From positions 1 to 22,798 of the forward strand of contig DXFE01000110.1 in NCBI GenBank assembly GCA_019114585.1: DNA of 22,798 nt. The letters run 5' to 3'. Positions 15,149 through 22,271 of this stretch are shown here, piece by piece. Under the pieces are notes generated by a model. It saw only the letters and a list, made by a program, of their open reading frames with translations, did no database searches and had not been told where the DNA came from. How positions within the stretch are numbered: position 1 is the first letter of the stretch; each line of letters begins with the position of its first letter. The position numbers and the translations under genes were made by a program. Source of the DNA: Gemmiger_A avium. GTDB lineage: Bacteria > Bacillota > Clostridia > Oscillospirales > Ruminococcaceae.

Positions 15149-15184
15149 GCCGGGAGCAGCAATGCTCCCGGCTTTGCTGTGCGG
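15149..15184 (+). repeat. 36-bp direct repeat, copy 2
   Basis: Identical to 15004-15039. The sequence to the left of the repeat differs from copy 1, but the extended left arm (15144-15158) still pairs fully with 15163-15177 because the two changed bases form G-U pairs. This hairpin lies upstream of the predicted rpoN transcription start. Confidence 0.93.
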
Positions 15185-15225
15185 TGGAATTTGTGCGGCT
15201 TTCACAGAATACACATGGCGTTTTG

Positions 15226-15254
15226 TTGCGCCGTGGTGCAGAATGTTGTATAAT
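15226..15254 (+). promoter_or_regulatory. Housekeeping promoter of rpoN
   Basis: TTGCGC (15226-15231), a 17-base spacer and a perfect TATAAT (15249-15254) precede rpoN. The -35 is weak (three matches). Transcription would begin near 15261, leaving a leader of about 47 bases. Confidence 0.7.
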
Positions 15255-15269
15255 AAAGGGGAATTCTGT

Positions 15270-15289
15270 CCGGCTTTGCCGGGCTTTTT
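15270..15289 (+). terminator. Terminator-like hairpin in the rpoN leader
   Basis: CCGGC (15270-15274), a TTT loop and GCCGG (15278-15282) are followed by GCTTTTT. The short stem and U tract lie between the predicted start of transcription and the ribosome binding site (15293-15300). It may act as a weak attenuator; a functional role is inferred. Confidence 0.45.
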
Positions 15290-15307
15290 GCAGAGGAGGG
15301 CGCGCCG

Positions 15308-16717
15308 ATGGAACTGGTACAGCAACAGGCGCAAAAGCAGGTATTAAGTCAGGGATTACGCCGCTCGCTGGAGGTGCTGCAGCTGCCGCAGACCGAGCTG
15401 GAAGGATACCTGCAGGAGGCGGTGCTCTCCAATCCGCTGCTGGAGATGGAACTGCCCCAGGACCTTCACCTGCCTGACCCGGAGGGGGAGCCCGCCCGTG
15501 CCCTGGCCGAGCGGGAGGCCGATACCTGGGAAGCCAGCGACAGCGAGAGCGCGGCGGTCTGGGATCTGCCCGCCGACAGCGCCTGGGAGGGCAGCGCCGG
15601 GGAAGACTTCACCGACCGCCTGGCCGATCCTCACGCCCAGGGGGAAAAACTCACCGATGCGCTGGCGGAACAGCTGCTGCATATGCCCCGCCTTACCGAC
15701 GGGATGCGCCGCCTGTGCCAGTATCTGATCGAGTGCCTGAACGAGAACGGTTTTCTGGAGTTTGACCTGGCCGACCTGGCCCGGGAACAGGGCGTGCCGC
15801 TGTTTGATATGGAGCAGGCCCTCTACATCCTGCAGGATCTGCAGCCCGCCGGGGTGGGGGCCCGTTCCCTGACCGAATGCCTGGTGCTGCAGCTGGCCCG
15901 CACGGAATACTTCAACCCCCATACCCTGCGGCTGGTGCAGCCGGACGGGCTGGAACTGCTGGCCAAAGGGGATATGTCCGCCATCGCCCGCCTGCTGGAG
16001 TGCAGCCAGGCGGATGCCCGGCAGGCCGCGGCGGTGGTGCGGGCGCTGAACCCCCGTCCCGCCCAGGGCTACGGCACCGGCAGCGAACTGGCCTGCCAGA
16101 TCCCGGAGGCGGTATTCCGCCTGGAGGACGGCCGGGTGCATATCGAGCTGAACGACCGCCTGGCCCGGCGCCTGACCCTGGATGAGCAGAACTGCGCCCT
16201 GCTGCAGACCGCCGGTTCCGAGCAGGACCGGCAGTATCTGCGGGAAAAGAAAAACGAGGCCCAGCAGCTGATCCGGGCCGTGCAGGAACGGGAAAACACC
16301 ATGGTGCGTCTGCTGCGTACCCTGGCCGACTGCCAGCAGGGCTACTTTGTGCGCCATGAGCCGCTGCAGCCCATGACCCTGACCCAGCTGGCCGAACAGC
16401 TGGGGCTGAGCCTGTCCACCGTAAGCCGGGCCGTGCAGGGCAAAACGATCCAGTTCGAGGGCCGCAGCATCCCGCTGCGCCGGTTCTTCACCTCGGCCAT
16501 CACCGCGGCGGACGGCGCGTCGGTCTCCAGCGAAAATGTGCGCCGCCATATCGTCCGGTTTATCCAGGCGGAAGACCCCCGCAAGCCGCTCAGCGACGAG
16601 GCGCTGCGGGCCGCGCTGGAAGCGGTGCAGCTGCCTGTTTCCCGGCGCACGGTGGCCAAGTACCGGGAGGAACTGGGCATCCCGTCCTCCTCCGCCCGCC
16701 GCCGGGCCGCCCGCTGA
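15308..16717 (+). CDS. rpoN: RNA polymerase sigma-54 factor
   Basis: Sigma-54 of 469 residues, complete. The Gln-rich activator-interacting region I is at the N-terminus (ELVQQQAQKQVLSQGLRRSLEVLQLPQTELEGYLQEAVLSNP region, about 2-45), followed by an acidic region II, the core-binding domain (about 95-290), the helix-turn-helix (MTLTQLAEQLGLSLSTVSRAVQGK, about 356-380) and the C-terminal RpoN box SRRTVAKYRE (445-454), which differs from the usual ARRTVAKYRE only at its first residue. It directs transcription from -24/-12 promoters and needs an activator ATPase. ATG 15308 has GAGGAGGG upstream. It follows a sigma-54-dependent operon and is 6 kb from its activator, so a full regulatory set is clustered here. 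Confidence 0.97.
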   Translation: MELVQQQAQKQVLSQGLRRSLEVLQLPQTELEGYLQEAVLSNPLLEMELPQDLHLPDPEGEPARALAEREADTWEASDSESAAVWDLPADSAWEGSAGEDFTDRLADPHAQGEKLTDALAEQLLHMPRLTDGMRRLCQYLIECLNENGFLEFDLADLAREQGVPLFDMEQALYILQDLQPAGVGARSLTECLVLQLARTEYFNPHTLRLVQPDGLELLAKGDMSAIARLLECSQADARQAAAVVRALNPRPAQGYGTGSELACQIPEAVFRLEDGRVHIELNDRLARRLTLDEQNCALLQTAGSEQDRQYLREKKNEAQQLIRAVQERENTMVRLLRTLADCQQGYFVRHEPLQPMTLTQLAEQLGLSLSTVSRAVQGKTIQFEGRSIPLRRFFTSAITAADGASVSSENVRRHIVRFIQAEDPRKPLSDEALRAALEAVQLPVSRRTVAKYREELGIPSSSARRRAAR

Positions 16718-16744
16718 TCCGCAAAATGTTTCTTAAGCTTTTTT

Positions 16745-16812
16745 AAAGGTTGAAGCCTTTCGCCCCTTTCGTTTCGTTTCAGCAATAAGCGACGAAACGA
16801 GAGGGGCGATTT
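16745..16812 (+). promoter_or_regulatory. Structured leader hiding the ribosome binding site of the P-type ATPase gene
   Basis: A small hairpin (AAAGGT 16745-16750, TGAA loop, GCCTTT 16755-16760, with a terminal U-G pair) abuts an 18-bp hairpin, 16760-16777 with 16792-16809, allowing one U-G pair and sharing base 16760 at the junction. The right arm contains GAGAGGGG, the only good ribosome binding site for ATG 16816. The hairpin followed by ATTTTGT could also act as a weak terminator for rpoN. Control of translation or attenuation is inferred. Confidence 0.6.
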
Positions 16813-16815
16813 TGT

Positions 16816-19212
16816 ATGGAATCCAACACCATTCCGGTACTGCAGACGGAGCCGGCCCGCGGCCTGACCGAAACCCAGGCCCGGCAGCGGCAGGCCGCCG
16901 GGCTGCGCAACACTCCGCCGCCCGATCTGACCAAATCCACCGCCCGCATCCTGCGGGACAACCTGCTCACCTTTTATAACCTGCTGTTTCTGGCGCTGGC
17001 CGGGTGTCTGGTGGCGGTGGGCGCGGTGCAGGAGACCCTGTTTCTGGGCATTGTGGTCTGTAACGCGGCGGTAGGGGTGGTGCAGGAACTGCGGGTGCGG
17101 GCGGCCCTGCGGCGCATCGCCCTGCTGGCCGCCCGGCCGGTGCGCACCGTGCGGGACGGCACCGAGCAATTGCTGGATACCGCCGATCTTGTGCGGGACG
17201 ATATCGTGCGGCTGCGCCCGGGCGACCAGGTGCCCGCCGACGCCATACTGGTGGAGGGCCGGGCCGAATGCAACGAGTCCCTGGTCACCGGCGAGGAAGA
17301 CCCGGTGCTGCACACACCCGGTGAACCGCTGCTTTCCGGCAGTTTTCTTGTGGCCGGCAGCTGCGCGGCCCGGCTGGTCCGGGTGGGGCCGGATTCCTGC
17401 GCCGCCCGGATCACCGGCGAAGCCCGCCGGGCCCGCACCCGCCGCAGCCGGATGATGCGCAGCCTGGATGCCTGGCTGCGGTTTGTGGGGGTGCTGATCC
17501 TGCCGCTGGGCCTGGCCATGGTCTGGCAGCAGTGGGCTGCCTCCGGGCCCCGGGCGGCGGTCACCGGCACTGTGGCAGCGCTGGTGGGTATGATCCCGGA
17601 AGGGCTGTACCTGCTGGTGAGCATTGCCCTGGCGGTGAGTGTGCTGAACCTGGCCCGCCGCCATACCCTGGTGCGGGAACTGACCTGCATCGAAAACCTG
17701 GCCCATGTGGACGTGCTCTGCCTGGACAAGACCGGCACCCTCACCGCCGGGCAGATGCAGGCGGAGGAACTGCTGCCCGTTTCCGGCCTGCCGCAGCCGG
17801 AACTGGCCGCGCTGCTGGGCGGCTATGTCCACGCCATGCCGGAGACCAACGCCACCGACCGGGCCCTGCGGGAGGCCTTCCCCTCACAGGGCTGGCAGGC
17901 ACAGGGGCAGGTGCCTTTTTCCTCTGCCCGCAAATGGGGGGCGGCGCTTCTGCCGGACGGGCGCTGCCTGATCCTGGGCGCGCCGGAACTGGTGCTGGGG
18001 ACGGATTGCGCTGCCTGGCAGCCGAAGCTGGCCCCCTGGCTGGCTCAGGGGCGCCGGGTACTGGTACTGGCCCAAAGCAGCTGCCCGCCGGACGGCAGCG
18101 CGCCGCTGCCCGCCGGTCTGCGCCCGCTGGGATTTGTGGTGCTGCGGGACAAGCTGCGCCCCGGCACCGCCGAGACCCTGGCCTACTTCCGCTCCCAGGG
18201 GGTGACGCTGCGGGTACTCTCCGGCGACAATGCCGCCGCCGTCTCCCGGGTGGCGCTGCAGGCCGGGGTAGAAAACGCCGACCGCTATCTGGATCTGTCC
18301 GGGGTGGGGGAGGACGCCGACTGGGCCGACCTGGCCCGCCGGTACACCGTGTTCGGGCGGGTTTCGCCCCGGCAGAAACAGAAACTGATTGCCGGGATGC
18401 AGGCGGCCGGGCATACCGTGGCCATGATCGGGGACGGTGTGAACGATGTGCCCGCCTTAGGGCAGGCGGATTGCAGCCTGGCCATGGGCGCGGGCAGCGA
18501 GGCGGCCCGGCAGGCCGCCCAGATGGTGCTGCTGGACTCCGATTTTGCCGCTGTGCCCGCCATCCTGCAGGAGGGGCGGCGGGTCATCGGCAATATCAGC
18601 CGGTCGGCGGCGCTGTTCCTGTATAAAAACATCTTTTCCTTTCTGGTGTCGGCGGTGCTGCTGTTTGTGGCGCTGCCCTACCCGATGGTGCCCCGGCAGA
18701 TCAGCCTGATCAGCGGCCTGCTCATCGGGCTGCCCTCCTTCCTGCTGACCTTTGAACCGGTGCGGGGCCGGGCCCGGGGCGGCTTTATGACCGGCGCGGT
18801 GCTCAGCGCCCTGCCCGGCGGCCTTACCGCCACCCTGGGAGTGCTGGCGGCGGGCACGCTGGGGGCCGGCCTTCCCCGGAACGAACTCTCCACCGTCTGC
18901 ACCCTGCTGGCGGCCCTGGCCGGGATGCTGGTGATTCTGCGGCTCTGCGTGCCCCTCACGCCGCTGCGGGCCGCGGTGCTCACCCTCTGCCTGGGCGGCT
19001 TTGCCGGGGCCTGCCTGCTGTTGCCTGGCCTGTTTGCCCTGTCGCCCCTCAGCGGTCCGGCGCTGCGCCTGCTGGGTATCTGCGCGGCGGGTACGGTGCT
19101 GGTTTTTGCCCTGCTGCAGGGAGTAAGCGAGTGGCTGCGGCAGCGCCCGTTCCGTGCGGCCCGTCGTCCTGCCGCCCTGCCGGTGCGGGGCCGCCGTTCG
19201 GACGCAACCTGA
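16816..19212 (+). CDS. Cation-transporting P-type ATPase, CtpE-like
   Basis: P-type ATPase of 798 residues with the full catalytic set: the actuator TGE in ESLVTGEEDPV, the M4 motif GMIPEGL (P261), the phosphorylation site DKTGT (D304), and the hinge GDGVND (539-544) followed by ALGQADCSLAMGAGSEAARQAAQMVLLDSDF. The MIPEGLYLLVSIALAVSV helix and the GEGRR-like segment EGRRVIGNISRSAALFLYKN resemble mycobacterial CtpE, implicated in calcium uptake. No cysteine-rich metal-binding domain is present, arguing against a copper or cadmium pump. About ten membrane helices are expected. ATG 16816 is set by GAGAGGGG nine bases upstream, inside a hairpin. No clear promoter is seen in the 98-base gap after rpoN, so it may be partly co-transcribed. 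Ion specificity is inferred. Confidence 0.9.
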   Translation: MESNTIPVLQTEPARGLTETQARQRQAAGLRNTPPPDLTKSTARILRDNLLTFYNLLFLALAGCLVAVGAVQETLFLGIVVCNAAVGVVQELRVRAALRRIALLAARPVRTVRDGTEQLLDTADLVRDDIVRLRPGDQVPADAILVEGRAECNESLVTGEEDPVLHTPGEPLLSGSFLVAGSCAARLVRVGPDSCAARITGEARRARTRRSRMMRSLDAWLRFVGVLILPLGLAMVWQQWAASGPRAAVTGTVAALVGMIPEGLYLLVSIALAVSVLNLARRHTLVRELTCIENLAHVDVLCLDKTGTLTAGQMQAEELLPVSGLPQPELAALLGGYVHAMPETNATDRALREAFPSQGWQAQGQVPFSSARKWGAALLPDGRCLILGAPELVLGTDCAAWQPKLAPWLAQGRRVLVLAQSSCPPDGSAPLPAGLRPLGFVVLRDKLRPGTAETLAYFRSQGVTLRVLSGDNAAAVSRVALQAGVENADRYLDLSGVGEDADWADLARRYTVFGRVSPRQKQKLIAGMQAAGHTVAMIGDGVNDVPALGQADCSLAMGAGSEAARQAAQMVLLDSDFAAVPAILQEGRRVIGNISRSAALFLYKNIFSFLVSAVLLFVALPYPMVPRQISLISGLLIGLPSFLLTFEPVRGRARGGFMTGAVLSALPGGLTATLGVLAAGTLGAGLPRNELSTVCTLLAALAGMLVILRLCVPLTPLRAAVLTLCLGGFAGACLLLPGLFALSPLSGPALRLLGICAAGTVLVFALLQGVSEWLRQRPFRAARRPAALPVRGRRSDAT

Positions 19213-19214
19213 AA

Positions 19215-19258
19215 ACGAAACGGCATACCGCTGCCTTGCGGTATGCCGTTTCGTATAT
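19215..19258. terminator. Bidirectional terminator between the ATPase and threonine aldolase genes
   Basis: A perfect 17-bp stem pairs 19215-19231 with 19238-19254 around a six-base loop, three bases after the ATPase stop. The flanks are T-rich on the + strand (ATATTTT) and give TTTTC on the minus strand. It separates two convergent genes. Confidence 0.92.
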
Positions 19259-19296
19259 TTTGAATATAAACAACTTATCGTATATAAAGACGCCGC

Positions 19297-20316
19297 TCAG
19301 GCCTTTTTCAGCGCGGCCAGGAATGCCTCCACCGCTTCGGGGCGGGTGGCCCAGCTGGTCACCAGACGGATGGCGGTATGCTCCGCATCCGGTTTGCCCA
19401 TCTCTTCCCAGTGGAAATCCCCCCGCAGCTTTGCCAGCACCCGGTCCGGCAGAATGGGAAACTGCTGGTTGGAGGGGCTGTCGCAGGAAAAACCATACCC
19501 CAGCGCGGCGATGCCCTCCCGCAGCCGCAATGCCAGGCCGTTGGCATGGGCGGCCAGTTCCACATACAGGCCGTCCTGCATCAGCTGCTCAAACTGGATG
19601 CCCAGCAGCCAGCCCTTGGCCAGCATGCCGCCCCGCTGCTTCATGATGTACCGGAAATCCTCTGCGATGGCGGGATTCTGGATGCACACCGCTTCCCCGA
19701 ACAGCGCCCCGTTTTTGGTGCCGCCGATGGAGAACACATCGCACATCGCACCCAACTCGGTCAGGGTAGCGCCGCCCGCCGCCAGGGCGCTGCCCAGCCG
19801 GGCCCCGTCCAGATACAGCAGAAGGCCCAGTTCGTCGCACACCTTTCGGATGGCGGCCAGTTCCGCGCCGGTGTACACCCCGCCCACCTCGGTGGTGTTG
19901 CTGATGTATACCAGCTTGGGCTGTACCATGTGCTCATCCGGATGGGCCGCGCAGACCGCCCGGATGGCCTCCGGGGTCAGCTTGCCGTCGGCTGTGCCCG
20001 GGGCAGCCACGCACTTGTGGCCGCTGGCCTCGATGGCGCCGGTCTCATGCACGCACACATGGCCGGTGGTGGCGGCAATCACCGCCTGATGGGGCCGCAG
20101 CGCGGCACAGATGCACACCGTGTTGGTCTGGGTACCGCCCACAAGAAAATGCACCGCCGAATCCGGCCGGCCGATGGCATCCCGGATCATCTGCCGGGCG
20201 TTTTCGCAGTGGGGATCGGTGGAATAGCCGAAATTCCCCTCGGTGTTGGCGGCCCTCATGGCCTCCAGAATGCGGGGATGAGCCCCCTCGCTGTAGTCAT
20301 TGGTGAATCGGATCAT
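19297..20316 (-). CDS. ltaE: Low-specificity L-threonine aldolase family, PLP-dependent
   Basis: Fold-type I PLP enzyme of 339 residues in the threonine aldolase/beta-eliminating lyase family. It shows FTNDYSEGAHPRIL at the start, the FLVGGTQTN phosphate-binding segment (58-65), His 90 in CVHETGAIE, which would stack on PLP, D170 in YLDGARLGSAL, and the Schiff-base lysine K201 in SIGGTKNG. It likely splits L-threonine or L-allo-threonine to glycine and acetaldehyde in the cytoplasm. ATG 20316 has GAGAGGGG upstream on the minus strand. It forms a single-gene unit divergent from the membrane protein gene at 20560. Related aromatic or serine-type aldolases share these motifs, so substrate specificity is not certain. 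Confidence 0.92.
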   Translation of the reverse strand: MIRFTNDYSEGAHPRILEAMRAANTEGNFGYSTDPHCENARQMIRDAIGRPDSAVHFLVGGTQTNTVCICAALRPHQAVIAATTGHVCVHETGAIEASGHKCVAAPGTADGKLTPEAIRAVCAAHPDEHMVQPKLVYISNTTEVGGVYTGAELAAIRKVCDELGLLLYLDGARLGSALAAGGATLTELGAMCDVFSIGGTKNGALFGEAVCIQNPAIAEDFRYIMKQRGGMLAKGWLLGIQFEQLMQDGLYVELAAHANGLALRLREGIAALGYGFSCDSPSNQQFPILPDRVLAKLRGDFHWEEMGKPDAEHTAIRLVTSWATRPEAVEAFLAALKKA

Positions 20317-20356
20317 ACAAACGCACCCCTCTCTGGCAGCTGCGCCCCGCAGGGCG

Positions 20357-20385
20357 CGTATAGTCCCATTTTACCACGTTTTCAC
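20357..20385 (-). promoter_or_regulatory. Possible promoter of the threonine aldolase gene
   Basis: On the minus strand, GTGAAA (20385-20380), 17 bases and TATACG (20362-20357) each match consensus at four of six positions. The leader would contain a small GCGCCC hairpin (20342-20357). The call is weak. Confidence 0.35.
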
Positions 20386-20405
20386 AGAAAATCCATGCCT
20401 TGGTT

Positions 20406-20434
20406 TTGCACTGGCGGGCAAAGTATGGTATACT
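20406..20434 (+). promoter_or_regulatory. Promoter of the membrane protein / HD hydrolase unit
   Basis: TTGCAC (20406-20411), a 17-base spacer and TATACT (20429-20434) point towards the gene at 20560. The predicted leader is about 119 bases and carries tandem GC-rich hairpins (20458-20470, 20475-20499, 20500-20516). Confidence 0.65.
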
Positions 20435-20559
20435 GACTTTGTATCATCGATACCTGTGCGGTTTTTCCGCGCCGCGGCCCTCCCTGAAACGGCGGGCCGG
20501 CCCTGTTTGCCGGGGCAGCATCTGACAAAACCATGCGCGCAGCGCAGAGGAGGAACGAT

Positions 20560-21456
20560 ATGGATAACGCAGTATTCCGGGAAGAAAACGCCCGCCGCCA
20601 TCGCCGGCGCCGCCGTCAGGCGCTGGGGTTGGTGCTGGCTGTTCTGATCCTGGTGGGCCTGGGCACCATTGCCACCAGCGTGGTCGGTCTGGTGGGCAGC
20701 CTGTTTGACGACACCGATCTGATGAAAGATTTTGAAAACCGCTTGCAGATCATGGTCATGTTTGATCCGCTGCCCTTTGACAGCCTGGAACAGGCCGACC
20801 AGATCATGCTGCGCGAGGTTGGCATCTGGGGCGCTTTGTACGGCGAACTGGAGACCAGCGGCAGCCTGGACGCCTACGAGCGCGATCCGGAAACCGATTG
20901 CATCATCCTGCCCACCCTGGAGGTGGACGCCACCCTCACCAAGCTGGTGGGCCCCGGTTTCAGCGTGACCCACGAGAGCTTTGAGGACGACGGCATGACC
21001 TTCACCTACCTGGAGGACAAGCAGGGTTACCTGATCCCCATCACCGGCCAGCAGGGCCGCTACACCCCCACCGTGGTCAAGCTGACCCGGGGCGGCGGCA
21101 AGATGCGGGTGACCGTGGGGTATATCCCGGTCAGCAGCCCGGCGGACGATTTCATGGGCGCCACCACCGCAACCGAGCCGGTCAAGTACATGGATTACAT
21201 CTTTGAAAAGACCGATTCGGTCTGGTACCTGACCGCTCTGGAAGAGAGCGAGATGCAGCCGGTGAACGCGGCGGCCAGCGATACCGCCGACCAGCCGGAT
21301 GCAGTGGACTCCTCCATCGCGCCGGAGCAGCAGCTGCAGGGCGCCGCCAATGACGGCGTGGTATCCAGCGTGCCCACGTCCGATGCGTCCGCGCAGACCG
21401 ACGAGAGCGCCGCCGCCGAGCCTGCCTCGGAGGAAAGCAGCGACGAAGCTGCGTAA
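20560..21456 (+). CDS. Membrane-anchored protein of unknown function
   Basis: No family is recognised for this 298-residue protein. A short N-terminus with a run of arginines (about residues 13-18) precedes one strong hydrophobic segment (about 20-45), so the bulk is probably outside the membrane, with the basic side in the cytoplasm. The middle (about 50-230) is a mixed globular region rich in Asp and Thr, with blocks such as LQIMVMFDPLPFDSLEQADQ and YIPVSSPADDFMGATT. The last 60 residues are low-complexity, rich in Ala, Ser, Asp, Glu and Gln, typical of a flexible surface tail. ATG 20560 is preceded by GAGGAGGA; the open frame further upstream lacks such a site. It lies twelve bases before an HD-domain gene, so the two are probably made together. 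Confidence 0.8.
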   Translation: MDNAVFREENARRHRRRRRQALGLVLAVLILVGLGTIATSVVGLVGSLFDDTDLMKDFENRLQIMVMFDPLPFDSLEQADQIMLREVGIWGALYGELETSGSLDAYERDPETDCIILPTLEVDATLTKLVGPGFSVTHESFEDDGMTFTYLEDKQGYLIPITGQQGRYTPTVVKLTRGGGKMRVTVGYIPVSSPADDFMGATTATEPVKYMDYIFEKTDSVWYLTALEESEMQPVNAAASDTADQPDAVDSSIAPEQQLQGAANDGVVSSVPTSDASAQTDESAAAEPASEESSDEAA

Positions 21457-21468
21457 GGGGGAACCGGT

Positions 21469-22134
21469 ATGCTGCCTGTGACCTATGAAATGGTACGCCA
21501 CAGCGAAGAGATCAATACCTACATCCGCCAGGCGGATGCTTCGCTGGTAGCCCTGGGCTATACGGAACACTCCTTTGCCCATGTAACCCGCTGCGCCGAG
21601 ACGGCCAGCGGCCTGCTGCAGCAGCTGGGCGCGGACGAGCGCCAGGTGGAACTGGCCCGCATTGCCGGGTATATGCACGACATCGGCAACCTGGTCAACC
21701 GGGTTGACCACGCCCAGAGCGGCGCGGTGATGGCGTTCCGGATTCTGGACAAGATGGGCATGCCCCCGGAGGACACCGCCCTGGTGGTGACCGCCATCGG
21801 CAACCATGACGAAAGTACCGCCTTCCCGGTAAACGGGGTGGCCGCCGCGCTGATCCTGGCCGACAAAACAGATGTGCGCCGCAGCCGGGTGCGCAACCGG
21901 GATACCATCCGGTTTGACATCCACGACCGGGTAAACTGGGCGGTGGAGCATTCCCAGCTGGATCTGGACAAGGCCGCCGGCACGGTGACCCTGGTGATTC
22001 GTCTGGACACCCAGGTGTGCTCGGTGATGGATTACTTCGAGATCTTCCTGGCCCGCATGCTGCTTTGCCGCAAGGCGGCGGAGTATTTCGGCCTGACCTT
22101 CCGGCTGGAGGTCAACGGTCAGCAGCTGGTTTGA
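21469..22134 (+). CDS. HD-domain phosphohydrolase
   Basis: Single-domain HD hydrolase of 221 residues. Metal-binding candidates are H38 (HSFAHVTR), the H70-D71 pair (YMHDIGNLVNRVDH), H113 with D114 (GNHDEST) and D132/D135 (ILADKTDVRRSR). This is the full HD set, so it is probably an active metal-dependent phosphohydrolase acting on a nucleotide or phosphorylated small molecule; it does not carry the GYP motif of cyclic-di-GMP HD-GYP enzymes. No membrane segment is seen. It follows the anchored protein by twelve bases with AGGGGGA as ribosome site, and ends at a strong terminator. The substrate is not known. Confidence 0.88.
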   Translation: MLPVTYEMVRHSEEINTYIRQADASLVALGYTEHSFAHVTRCAETASGLLQQLGADERQVELARIAGYMHDIGNLVNRVDHAQSGAVMAFRILDKMGMPPEDTALVVTAIGNHDESTAFPVNGVAAALILADKTDVRRSRVRNRDTIRFDIHDRVNWAVEHSQLDLDKAAGTVTLVIRLDTQVCSVMDYFEIFLARMLLCRKAAEYFGLTFRLEVNGQQLV

Positions 22135-22152
22135 TCCGCCAACCCATAGTTG

Positions 22153-22192
22153 AAAAAGCCCCCGCCGGGAAGCTGCCCGGCGGGGGCTTTTT
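22153..22192 (+). terminator. Intrinsic terminator of the HD hydrolase unit
   Basis: A perfect 17-bp inverted repeat (22153-22169 with 22176-22192), with a GC-rich core and AAAAA/TTTTT ends, encloses a six-base loop 18 bases after the stop codon. The T5 tract completes a textbook terminator, and the A5 side could work on the other strand. Confidence 0.95.
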
Positions 22193-22208
22193 GCATAGGT
22201 GCAGAAGA

Positions 22209-22241
22209 TAAAAACAGCGCCCCGCCAACCGGCGGGGCGCT
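22209..22241 (-). terminator. Intrinsic terminator of the ABC transporter gene
   Basis: An 11-bp GC-rich stem (22216-22226 with 22231-22241) has a four-base loop. Read on the minus strand it is followed by GTTTTTATC, and it lies 30 bases after the stop of the ATPase gene. Confidence 0.9.
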
Positions 22242-22271
22242 GCAAGCGTTTACAGCTTTGAAAACCAAACC

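Larger units (their letters stand above)
14971..15307 (+). other. 337-base structured gap between the dpaL operon and rpoN
   Basis: No credible gene is seen here. From left to right the region holds repeat hairpin 1 (14999-15032), a third hairpin with 13-bp arms (15078-15090 with 15096-15108, including two G-U pairs), repeat hairpin 2 (15144-15177), the rpoN promoter and a small leader hairpin (15270-15289). Confidence 0.75.

Noticed and set aside
15004..15184. CRISPR array or insertion-sequence ends
   Set aside because: There are only two repeat copies, with a 109-base interval, no cas genes and no transposase. The repeats are hairpin elements.
15216..15230. Sigma-54-like TGGCG...TTGCG upstream of rpoN, which would give autoregulation
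   Set aside because: Spacing between GG and GC is nine bases, one short, and the TTGCGC is better explained as the -35 of the TATAAT promoter.
16760..19254. Mobile element bounded by the shared ACGAAACG palindromes
   Set aside because: No transposase, recombinase or target duplication is visible; the palindromes are explained by a leader hairpin and a terminator.
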